Of a stretch of DNA of 14,475 nucleotides, positions 1 to 6,121 are shown in pieces (positions within the stretch are counted from its first letter, which is position 1; each line of letters begins with the position of its first letter). The stretch is from contig CANEVG010000040.1 of assembly GCA_947442095.1 (NCBI GenBank), positions 1 to 14,475 of the forward strand. The letters are read 5' to 3'. A model generated the notes under the pieces. It was not told the origin of the DNA and did no database searches. It was given only the letters and a program-made list of their open reading frames with translations. The stretch comes from Sphingomonadaceae bacterium. GTDB lineage: Bacteria; Pseudomonadota; Alphaproteobacteria; Sphingomonadales; Sphingomonadaceae. Both the position numbers and the translations under genes were made by a program.

Positions 1-222
1 AATGCGGCGCGGCACGGCGGCTGCGATCAGGTCATCGTCGCGCTTGTACGCGACGGCGCGCGGTTGAAGCTCAGCATTGCGGATAATGGCGCGGGCGTTC
101 CGTCCGGTGGCCCCGACCGGTGACCCCGTTCGATCAGCGAGCGCGCGGAGGCTCTGGGCGGAAACCTCAATATCTGCGATAAAACGCCCGGCGCGTTTCT
201 CGAAGTGACAATTCCGCGCAGG
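1..222 (+). pseudogene. Histidine kinase C-terminus (HATPase), 5' partial, with in-frame TGA
   Basis: Frame 1 from the window edge encodes the end of a sensor kinase ATP-binding domain. An N-box (NAARHGG, first codons) is followed by a G1 box (ADNGAGV, about codons 27-33). TGA at 121-123 then stops the frame just before the G2-like segment. In the same frame, without any shift, the sequence continues with SISERAEALGGNL and GAFLEVTIPRR (about 130-222), which is the normal end of NarX/LytS-type kinases. As written, the kinase loses its last 30-40 residues. The frame stays open to a TAA at 322, so the natural stop is also unclear. The next gene, a response regulator at 231, follows in the usual kinase-regulator order. 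TGA differs from GGA (Gly, expected here) by one base, so a point nonsense mutation or a base-call error are the simplest readings. The identity as a kinase is well supported; pseudogene status is inferred. Confidence 0.7.
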
Positions 223-230
223 ACGGTTGC

Positions 231-638
231 ATGGTTCCGGTTCTGGTCGCCAATGATCATGGCTTTATCCGCGGGGGTGTGGAAGCGGTGCTGCGCGGCG
301 GCCGGTTCCAGATCGTCGGGGTAACCGCCAGCGGCGAGGAGGCCCTTGCCGCAATTGCCACGCACAATCCGGCAATCGTGCTGGTCGACCTCAACATGCC
401 GGGCATGAACGGCGTGCAGACGCTTGGAACCCTGCGCGCGAAGGGCGACGGGCGGTTGGTCGTGCTGCTGACCGCCGGGATGACCGACCGCCAATTTCTG
501 ACCGCGACGCGCGCGGGCGTGCAAGGCATTTTCTGCAAGGACGGGGCCGAGAGCGAGCTGCTTGACGTGCTCGATAAAGTCTATGCCGGGCAAAAGGCCA
601 TTGCGGCCAGCTACCTGCAACGCGAACTCAGTCTATAG
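231..638 (+). CDS. Response regulator receiver domain (NarL/FixJ type), cut before its DNA-binding domain
   Basis: This 135-residue product is a receiver domain: acidic pair N8-D9, phosphoacceptor D53 in VDLNMPGMNG, T81 in LLTA and K103 in FCKD. The start ATG at 231 has an AGGA (219-222) seven bases upstream. It overlaps the still-open kinase frame, as is common for a kinase-regulator pair. The ORF stops at TAG 636-638, inside the linker. Beyond it the same frame encodes a LuxR-type helix-turn-helix (next entry). Read through the TAG, the total would be about 208 codons, the usual length of a NarL family regulator. As written the protein is a free receiver that could be phosphorylated but could not bind DNA. 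Whether it is functional as a stand-alone receiver or is the front half of a dead gene cannot be told from sequence alone. Confidence 0.75.
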   Translation: MVPVLVANDHGFIRGGVEAVLRGGRFQIVGVTASGEEALAAIATHNPAIVLVDLNMPGMNGVQTLGTLRAKGDGRLVVLLTAGMTDRQFLTATRAGVQGIFCKDGAESELLDVLDKVYAGQKAIAASYLQRELSL

Positions 639-857
639 CTCAGCCCTGCTGCGTGCAGCCCGCTGGAACAGCTCAACCCGCGTGTGAGGCGGATCGCCCG
701 GCTGGTCGCACGCGCCATGCGCAACCGCGATATCGGCGCGGAGCTGGGCATTGGGGAAGGCCAGGTTAAAGTCTGCCTCCACGCGATGTATCAGAAGCTG
801 AACATCGACAACCGCACCGAGCTGGCCCTGCTGGCGTTGAGCAATCCCGCAGTCTGA
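639..857 (+). pseudogene. LuxR-type HTH output domain remnant of the response regulator
   Basis: In the same frame as the receiver ORF and immediately after its TAG, the sequence stays open to TGA at 855-857. It encodes a GerE/LuxR helix-turn-helix. Recognisable segments are LNPRVRRIARLVARAM (first helices), NRDIGAELGIGEGQVKVCLHAMYQKL (turn and recognition helix) and NIDNRTELALLAL (last helix). The usual LTPRE start reads LNPRV here, and the EGTVKVHL core reads EGQVKVCL. There is no frameshift, so a single base change at the TAG would restore a full-length NarL/FixJ regulator. No convincing start codon with a ribosome site precedes the domain, so independent translation is doubtful, although an internal ATG exists at 717. 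The gene converges on ligB, with 35 bases between the stops. Confidence 0.7.
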
Positions 858-892
858 AGGCAGGGGCACGAACCCAAAAGCTCAAACGGCCC

Positions 893-1744
893 TCAAGCGC
901 AAACTGGCTCCAGCACCATGGTGGCAGCGGCCGTATTGCTGATCGGCAAATGGTAGTTACGCATGACCATGGCCTGCGGCGCATCGCCCAAAGCGCCCCG
1001 TGCGGCAATCCAGTTGAGGATTTCCACCCCTTGCGTGCCAGCCAGCTCGGCCACCTGCTCGGCTGAATGCGCTGTCAGCGCCGCCGGATTGCTGGCGAGA
1101 TGATCGAGGCAGAACCGGTCGTATTCCGGGTTCATGAAGCCTGCACGCGCACCCTCGAGCTGGTGCGAAAGGCCGCCCGTGCCCATCACCACGATCCGTT
1201 CACGCCCACCCCATGAATGGAGCGCTTTCCCGACCGCCCGCCCCAATGCATGGCAGCGGCGCGGCGAGGGCAGCGGGAACTGCACGGTGTTGATCGCAAT
1301 CGGCACCAGCTTGACCGGCCAGGCTGCCGCATCGGGCCAGGCCAACTCGAAGGGGATTGAGAGCGCATGATCCACCTTCATGGCCTGGCAGGTGGTGATG
1401 TCGAACTCGGCCCCCACCAGCGCATCGATGATATGCCAGGATAGCGCCGGATGGCCGGTGAAGCTCTTGTAAACCGGCAGGCCCCAGCCCTCGTCCTCGT
1501 TATCATAGTGCGCGGCCGCGCCCACCGCGAACGTGGGCATGGCATCGAGGAAGAAATTGAGCCCGTGGTCGTTGTAGAACACCACAGCCACATCGGGCCG
1601 GACCTCCGCGAGCCATTGCCGCACGGGCGGGAACCCGTCGAAAAAAGGCTTCCAGTATGCGCTCTGCTGCTCGCCGCGCTGAATCGCTCCGCCGATCGCC
1701 GGGACATGGCTGGTGAAATAGCCGCCAACCACCTGAGCCATCAT
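893..1744 (-). CDS. ligB: Protocatechuate 4,5-dioxygenase beta (catalytic) subunit
   Basis: Class III (LigB family) extradiol dioxygenase subunit. It uses Fe(II) and O2 to open a catechol-type ring next to the hydroxyls; protocatechuate to 4-carboxy-2-hydroxymuconate semialdehyde is the family's classic reaction. Numbered from the second ATG (1741), the iron ligands match the family: H12 in TSHVPAIG, H59 in YNDHG and E240 in QGVEILNW. The catalytic base is H193 in GTGGLSHQ. The C-terminal YHLPISNTAAATMVLEP is also typical. The ATG at 1744 overlaps the ligA stop (ATGA), implying translational coupling; the adjacent ATG at 1741 is equally possible, and both lie behind a GGAG. Length, about 283 residues, is close to known LigB proteins. 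Gallate or another substituted catechol is possible as substrate, but the presence of a separate small alpha subunit favours protocatechuate. No other pathway gene (ligC, ligI, ligJ, ligK) is in the window. Confidence 0.88.
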   Translation of the reverse strand: MMAQVVGGYFTSHVPAIGGAIQRGEQQSAYWKPFFDGFPPVRQWLAEVRPDVAVVFYNDHGLNFFLDAMPTFAVGAAAHYDNEDEGWGLPVYKSFTGHPALSWHIIDALVGAEFDITTCQAMKVDHALSIPFELAWPDAAAWPVKLVPIAINTVQFPLPSPRRCHALGRAVGKALHSWGGRERIVVMGTGGLSHQLEGARAGFMNPEYDRFCLDHLASNPAALTAHSAEQVAELAGTQGVEILNWIAARGALGDAPQAMVMRNYHLPISNTAAATMVLEPVCA

Positions 1745-2181
1745 GCATACTCCCAAAGCGCTGCGACCGGGCCAAGATGCAGCCCGTCCAGCGCTGGATC
1801 GACCCAGGCGCGCTGGGCCAGCAACATGGCCTTGAACTGTGCAACGCTGCAGCCCTTCTGCAGCGCGCCCAGATCCTGCACGTTGAGGCCGAAGATACCG
1901 GCAAGCTTGGCCAAGTAATAGACATTGCCCCCCGCCGCCAGCATGGCCGGCACATCGCGCGCGGCCACGGCGGCGCGCTGTGGGCCGGTCAGACCGAACT
2001 TGTCGCCATAGGCCTGCTCATCGGCCACGAACGCGGCGCGATTGGCGGCATTGTTGAACGAGTGGCACATGGCATTGAGCGCAAAGCCGCGTGCCGCCAG
2101 ATCGCCATCGAAAAGTGCGGTGCCCGGAATAGCGCGGCGCAAAGCCCGGTCGGCCTCCAGTCTGCCGTGACCCCATGCCAT
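1741..2181 (-). CDS. ligA: Protocatechuate 4,5-dioxygenase alpha (small) subunit
   Basis: LigA-type small subunit, which caps the active site of LigB in the LigAB heterotetramer. The family pattern is clear: IPGTALFDGDLAARGFALN (18-36), SFNNAANRAAFVADEQAYGDKFGLT (41-65), ARDVPAML (74-81) and GGNVYYLAKLAG (84-95). The start at 2181 is chosen because family similarity begins soon after it and because a strong GGGGAGG lies six bases upstream. An open frame continues further upstream but without family resemblance. The product is 146 residues against about 140 in the family. The C-terminal tail (about 124-146) does not look like the LigA proteins I can recall. It is the first gene of a two-gene unit with ligB, transcribed away from the dyad-rich region at 2242-2318. 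Confidence 0.85.
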   Translation of the reverse strand: MAWGHGRLEADRALRRAIPGTALFDGDLAARGFALNAMCHSFNNAANRAAFVADEQAYGDKFGLTGPQRAAVAARDVPAMLAAGGNVYYLAKLAGIFGLNVQDLGALQKGCSVAQFKAMLLAQRAWVDPALDGLHLGPVAALWEYA

Positions 2182-2241
2182 GCCGTGCCTCCCCTCGCCA
2201 AACGCCGCAACCCTGAACCGGAATGGCCGGTATGTGGGTGA

Positions 2242-2318
2242 CCTAGCAGAACTAGGCACGCAGCGAATTGACGCAGGTCAACCGTTTTCTAGCCCGTAGC
2301 TAGGGGGTGTTACGTAAC
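2242..2318. promoter_or_regulatory. Cluster of four short dyads between ligAB and a divergent gene
   Basis: Four perfect inverted repeats lie within 77 bases. They are CCTAG-N5-CTAGG (2242-2256), TTGAC-N4-GTCAA (2268-2281), CTAGC-N5-GCTAG (2289-2303) and the uninterrupted GTTACGTAAC (2309-2318). CTAG occurs four times in 61 bases here and only about ten other times in the rest of the window that I could spot. The arrangement brackets the candidate ligAB promoter, so one or more sites are likely operators for a regulator of aromatic catabolism (LysR, IclR, MarR and GntR types are all used for such operons). No regulator gene is adjacent. Which dyads are bound, and by what, cannot be seen here. 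Confidence 0.5.
2253..2281 (-). promoter_or_regulatory. Candidate ligAB promoter
   Basis: On the minus strand TTGACC (2281-2276) is a good -35 element. Seventeen bases further lies TGCCTA (2258-2253), a poor match to a -10. The start of ligA is about 70 bases downstream, leaving room for a leader and the ribosome site. The -35 lies inside one dyad and the -10 inside another, so control by a DNA-binding protein is plausible. The weak -10 would fit an activator-dependent promoter. This is inference from pattern only. Confidence 0.35.
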
Positions 2319-2368
2319 AGGGTTCTCCCGCATTGCATGGAGCGCACCGAGCCGCCAATTCCTCAACC

Positions 2369-2740
2369 ATGGCTCTTTCCAACGCCGAACGGCAACGCCG
2401 GTACCGCCAGAAGCTGAAAGCGCGCACCTCGGTCAATGCTGCGGGCGAGCAGGCCCGCGCCGCAATCGAGCGTGCGGTGCAGGCGCTCTGGGCGTTTCAC
2501 CAGCGTCCTGGCCCCGGCGGGATCGACTGGACCGCGATCGATGGCTGCACAACGCTGGCCGAGTATCGCTCCGAGCTGGAGCGAAGCCCCGGCAACCTAA
2601 TCGAGGCCGCGCGCGCATTCCTTCCCGATTTTTCTGGCCTCACGCCAGATGAGGCGCGCGCCATCGCCGTGGTGATAGAGCTCTCGGACGCACTCCGGCT
2701 CGCGCCGCGGCGCAACCTGCTGCCCCCTGTTCTGCGCTGA
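2369..2740 (+). CDS. Hypothetical protein, 123 residues, basic N-terminus
   Basis: I do not recognise this protein. From ATG 2369 it reads MALSNAERQRRYRQKLKAR, a strongly basic amphipathic start of a kind seen on small proteins of many proteobacteria and their phages. An alanine-rich helical region follows (about 22-43). Later come a WTAIDGC segment, an acidic helix (TTLAEYRSELERS) and a second helical part (LTPDEARAIAVVIELSDALRLA). No signal peptide or membrane segment is visible. The frame is open upstream to a TTG at 2333, but ATG 2369 gives the better N-terminus; neither has a clear ribosome site. It is divergent from ligA and could share its control region. Codon use looks coding. A nucleic-acid-binding role is possible from the basic start, but that is only a guess. 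Confidence 0.55.
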   Translation: MALSNAERQRRYRQKLKARTSVNAAGEQARAAIERAVQALWAFHQRPGPGGIDWTAIDGCTTLAEYRSELERSPGNLIEAARAFLPDFSGLTPDEARAIAVVIELSDALRLAPRRNLLPPVLR

Positions 2741-2983
2741 AACGGCAGCACTGCGGGGGCCACCCCCGATCGACAGCGATGCCCCATCATCGCGCCGCAT
2801 GGCCGCATGGTCTGCGCCTTAAAAATGTTGAATGAATGGGAAACAGTTGACTGGACAGATTGTGTCTCGGTTTTGCCATGCTCAGCAACAATACCTGAAA
2901 AGCTCGCCCAGAGTGTGGTTCAAAATGCAATCGCGCTTGATGGGCCGGGTTCTATCGGTTAGCGGCCGTAGGTCAGGAGTGGT
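2741..2983. other. Spacer upstream of the secretion operon, A/T-richer than its surroundings
   Basis: This 243-base gap holds the hairpin at 2754-2768. From about 2820 to 2945 it then becomes visibly richer in A and T than any neighbouring gene. It presumably contains the promoter of the type I secretion operon. I could not pick a convincing -35/-10 pair: TTGACT near 2847 has no matching -10 at 17 bases. An untracked 45-codon frame runs from ATG 2825 to TAG 2960 (MLNEWETVDW to ALDGPGSIG). It has no ribosome site and atypical codons, so I do not call it a gene. Confidence 0.5.
2754..2768 (+). terminator. Possible hairpin after the hypothetical gene
   Basis: CGGGGG (2754-2759) pairs with CCCCCG (2763-2768) across a three-base loop, 13 bases after the stop of the preceding gene. 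There is no T-run after it, so it is at best a weak intrinsic terminator or a transcript-end stabiliser. Confidence 0.3.
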
Positions 2984-4765
2984 ATGAGCGTCGACCGTCA
3001 ATTCATGCGACTATTCGCCGGGCGCTATCGCAGCGGCCTTATTCTAGTCGCCATCGCCAGTATCATGCTCAACGTGCTGGTGTTCGCCGGTTCGGGCTAC
3101 ATGCTGTTGGTTTATGATTCCGTCCTGCCCAGCCGGAGCGTGCCCACGCTGATCGGGCTCTTCGGCATGTTGCTGCTGGTCTATGCCTTCCAGTCGGTGT
3201 TCGAAAACATCCGCAGCGAAGCGCTGCTCGGCATTGCCAATGGCGTGCACGATGATCTGTTCGAGGCGGTGCATTATGCCACGGTCACGCGGCCCTTGCG
3301 CGCCGGGGCCGACAAGGGCGACGGGCTGCAGTTCACGCGTGATCTCGATTCGGTCCACACCTTCCTCGCTAGTCAAGGGCCGATCGCGCTGATCGATTTG
3401 CCATGGGTGATTACGTTCCTGATCGTGCTGTTTGCGCTGCATTGGTGGCTTGGGCTGACGGCGCTGGCGGGCGTTTTTGTGATGGCAGGCCTTGCTATCT
3501 GGTCGAACAAGCGCACCGCAGACGGTTCGCGCGAACTGGCGAATATCACCGGCCGCCGCTCGGCCGCCGCGCTGTCCGAAATCCGTTTTGCCGAATCCGC
3601 GCTGGCGATGGGCATGCGCGAACGGCTGGTGGCGCGCACGGCGGGCTGGGAAACAGGCTTCATCGAAGCGCAGTCGTTCCTCTCGCGCACCGTCGCGCGG
3701 CTTGGCGGGGCGAGCCGCACTTTCCGCATGCTGCTGCAGTCTTTGATCTTGTCGGTGGGCGCGCTGTTGGTGATCGATGGTAAGGCCAGCGGCGGCGTGA
3801 TCATCGCATCCTCGGTGCTTTCGGGCCGCGCGCTGGCGCCGGTCGACCAGGCGATCGCCAATTGGAAGGGCCTAGTCGCCGCGCGCGCCGGCTGGGGCCG
3901 CATCTCGCAGGCGGTTGCCATGTTCCGCAAGCCGCCTGCCAGGGACGTGACACTGAACCGGCCTGCCCAGGAACTTGCCTTGCGCGATATCTGGGTCGCC
4001 CCGCCGGGGACGCAGCGCTTCACGCTTTCGGGCGTCTCGCTGACACTGTCTCCAGGCCAGGTACTGGGCGTTATCGGGCCGAGCGCTGCGGGCAAGACTA
4101 CGCTTGTGCGCGCCATTCTCGGCATCTGGGCGCCCAATCGCGGCGAAGTGCGGCTTGACGGTGCGACGCTGGACCAGTGGGATCCGGAGACCCTGGGCAG
4201 CTATTTCGGCTATGTGGCGCAGTCGGTCGATCTAGTGGATGGCACGATCGGCCAGAACATCGCTCGTTTCGATCCGGAGGCCACCTCGGAAGCGATCATT
4301 GCCGCAGCCCGGGCAGCGGGGATGCACGAGGTGATCCTTGCTCTTCCCGATGGCTATGAAACCCCGGTCTCGGCAGGGGCGGTGGAGCTTTCGGCGGGGC
4401 AGCGCCAGCGTGTGGGCCTTGCCCGAGCGCTCTATGGCGATCCGTTTCTGCTGGTGCTCGACGAGGCGAACTCGAACCTCGATGCCGCAGGCGATGCCGC
4501 GCTCGCCGTCGCCATTGCGGGCGTCAAGGAACGCGGCGGCATTGTCATTATGATTACCCATCGCCCGGCAACGCTTGGCCCTGCCACGCATCTTGCCGTG
4601 ATCAACGCGGGCCGGCTCTCCGATTTCGGACCGCGCGATGAGGTGCTTCAGCGGATGCAGACCCAGAATGCGCCTAGCCAGAACGCACAAGTGCCAGCCG
4701 ATGGCGCTCGCTCGGCGGCGGACGGCAAACCCGCTGACAGCGGCAACAAGGAAGCCATGGCATGA
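2984..4765 (+). CDS. prtD: Type I secretion ABC exporter (PrtD/HasD type)
   Basis: Inner-membrane ATPase and permease of a type I secretion system, which exports proteins directly from cytoplasm to outside with an adaptor and a TolC-like channel. It has 593 residues, the usual size for PrtD/AprD proteins without an N-terminal peptidase or CLD domain. Membrane segments fill about residues 16-300. The nucleotide-binding domain follows with Walker A GPSAAGKTT (365-373), Q-loop Q413, signature LSAGQ (469-473, Ala replacing the usual first Gly), Walker B D493 with catalytic E494, and H-loop H526. The tail after about 555 is polar and low in complexity. AGGAG at 2975-2979 lies close before the ATG. 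The stop overlaps the adaptor start (ATGA at 4762-4765). The substrate is not evident; PrtD relatives carry RTX proteases, lipases, hemophores or S-layer proteins. The symbol denotes the family, not a proven substrate. Confidence 0.85.
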   Translation: MSVDRQFMRLFAGRYRSGLILVAIASIMLNVLVFAGSGYMLLVYDSVLPSRSVPTLIGLFGMLLLVYAFQSVFENIRSEALLGIANGVHDDLFEAVHYATVTRPLRAGADKGDGLQFTRDLDSVHTFLASQGPIALIDLPWVITFLIVLFALHWWLGLTALAGVFVMAGLAIWSNKRTADGSRELANITGRRSAAALSEIRFAESALAMGMRERLVARTAGWETGFIEAQSFLSRTVARLGGASRTFRMLLQSLILSVGALLVIDGKASGGVIIASSVLSGRALAPVDQAIANWKGLVAARAGWGRISQAVAMFRKPPARDVTLNRPAQELALRDIWVAPPGTQRFTLSGVSLTLSPGQVLGVIGPSAAGKTTLVRAILGIWAPNRGEVRLDGATLDQWDPETLGSYFGYVAQSVDLVDGTIGQNIARFDPEATSEAIIAAARAAGMHEVILALPDGYETPVSAGAVELSAGQRQRVGLARALYGDPFLLVLDEANSNLDAAGDAALAVAIAGVKERGGIVIMITHRPATLGPATHLAVINAGRLSDFGPRDEVLQRMQTQNAPSQNAQVPADGARSAADGKPADSGNKEAMA

Positions 4766-6111
4766 ACATGCCGACGACCATCCCCGATCCCGCCCGCCAG
4801 CTTTTGCCGGTGTTCGGTCAGGAAGGCGGCGACAAGGCCGAGGCGTCCTCTTTGCTGAAGCGCCTGCTGCTCACAGTCGGCGGGCTGATGCTCGTGCTGT
4901 TCATTCTTGCGGCGGTCATCCCCATGGGCGGCGCGGTGATCGGCGGCGGCTCGGTCGGCGTGGAATCGCGCGTTAAGCGCATCGCCCACCCCACCGGCGG
5001 CGTGATCAAGGCGATCTACGTGCGCAACGGCGAACATGTGAAGCAAGGCCAGTTGCTGATGCGGCTGGATGACCGGGTGACGGGCGCGGACGCGACCTAT
5101 TCCAACCTCACGGTGGAGCAGCTGCTGGCGCAGCGCGCCCGGCTGGAGGCAGAGCGGCTCGGTTCGGGGCGTGTCCTTTTCCCGCCCGAGCTCACCAGCT
5201 CGGCCAATCCCAGCGCCCAGAAGGCCATGGCCGATGAAGCACGGCTCTTTTCCATCCGCCAGACCGAGGAAGCCGGCCTACGCGCCCAGCTCGCCTCCCG
5301 GATGACGCAGTTTGGCGAGGAAATTCGCGGCCTTGAAGCCCAGATTGCCGCGCTCAAGCAGCAGCGCAAGCTGATCGAGCCGGAGCGGCAGGGCGTGAAG
5401 GACTTGTGGGACAAACAGCTTGTCACGATCAACCGGCTCAACCAGCTGGAACGGACGGCGGTGGATCTTGACGGAAGTGTCGGCTCGCTCATGGCCCAGA
5501 TCGCGCAGGCGCGCGCGCGGATCACCGAAGCGCAGCAGCAATCGATCCAGCTGGAGCAGACCCGGCGGGCCCAGGCCGGCAGCGATCTGGCGCAGGTCAA
5601 CACCGTGCTCAACCAGCAGCAACTGCGCAGCGTGGCGGCATCCGATCAGCAGGACCGCAGCGAGATCCGCGCACCCTATACCGGTACGATTGAAAAGATC
5701 GCGTTTGCCGCCATCGGCGACGTGGTGCGCCCAGCCGAACCGATCATGGAAATCGTGCCCGACCGCGATGTGATGGTTATCGAGGCCATGATCAGCCCGG
5801 TCGATATCGACCAGGTGATGAAGGGCCAGTCCGCCCGCGTGCTGTTCAGTGCGTTCAACCGCGCGACAACCCCTGAAATCCGGGGCAAGGTGACCTATGT
5901 GGCGACAGACCGCAGCGAAGACCCGCAAGCGCGCCAGGCCTATTACATGGTCCGCATCGAGGTTGATCAGGCCGATGTGAAGAAGGAAGGGCTTGAGCTG
6001 CGCAGCGGCATGCCCGCCGAAACCTTTATCGAGACGGGTGACCGATCGTTGCTTTCTTATGTGACCAAGCCGTTCGTCGATCAGTTCATGCGCGCGTTCC
6101 GCGATAACTGA
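4762..6111 (+). CDS. prtE: Type I secretion membrane fusion protein (HlyD/PrtE family)
   Basis: Periplasmic adaptor linking the ABC exporter to the outer-membrane channel. The 449 residues show the HlyD layout. A short cytoplasmic N-terminus is followed by one membrane helix (about 35-54) and a first lipoyl half-motif (HPTGGVIKAIYVRNGEHVKQGQLLMRLDD, about 76-104). A long Gln/Arg/Leu-rich coiled coil (about 110-295) leads to the second lipoyl half (EIRAPYTGTIEKIAF, about 301-315). A beta-barrel/membrane-proximal region with PAETFIETGDRSLLSYVTKPF near the end, typical of T1SS adaptors, completes it. The ATG overlaps the exporter stop by an ATGA junction, so translation is coupled; a second ATG at 4768 (MPTT) is an alternative start. 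The tolC-like gene starts 10 bases after its stop. The family is secure; the named symbol is by family resemblance. Confidence 0.85.
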   Translation: MNMPTTIPDPARQLLPVFGQEGGDKAEASSLLKRLLLTVGGLMLVLFILAAVIPMGGAVIGGGSVGVESRVKRIAHPTGGVIKAIYVRNGEHVKQGQLLMRLDDRVTGADATYSNLTVEQLLAQRARLEAERLGSGRVLFPPELTSSANPSAQKAMADEARLFSIRQTEEAGLRAQLASRMTQFGEEIRGLEAQIAALKQQRKLIEPERQGVKDLWDKQLVTINRLNQLERTAVDLDGSVGSLMAQIAQARARITEAQQQSIQLEQTRRAQAGSDLAQVNTVLNQQQLRSVAASDQQDRSEIRAPYTGTIEKIAFAAIGDVVRPAEPIMEIVPDRDVMVIEAMISPVDIDQVMKGQSARVLFSAFNRATTPEIRGKVTYVATDRSEDPQARQAYYMVRIEVDQADVKKEGLELRSGMPAETFIETGDRSLLSYVTKPFVDQFMRAFRDN

Positions 6112-6121
6112 GCCGGTCTGC

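Noticed and set aside
121..123. TGA as a selenocysteine codon in the kinase
   Set aside because: The position is a loop where Gly is expected, not a redox site. I see no following stem-loop of SECIS type, and a second, different stop (TAG) in the partner gene points to ordinary nonsense changes.
1745..1756. TTG at 1756 as the ligB start
   Set aside because: It would add four residues with no family match and lie inside ligA; ATG 1744 or 1741 sits behind GGAG and matches the LigB N-terminus.
3044..4690. Several minus-strand frames inside the ABC exporter gene
   Set aside because: The + strand frame carries all ABC motifs in order; the antisense products have no recognisable domain.
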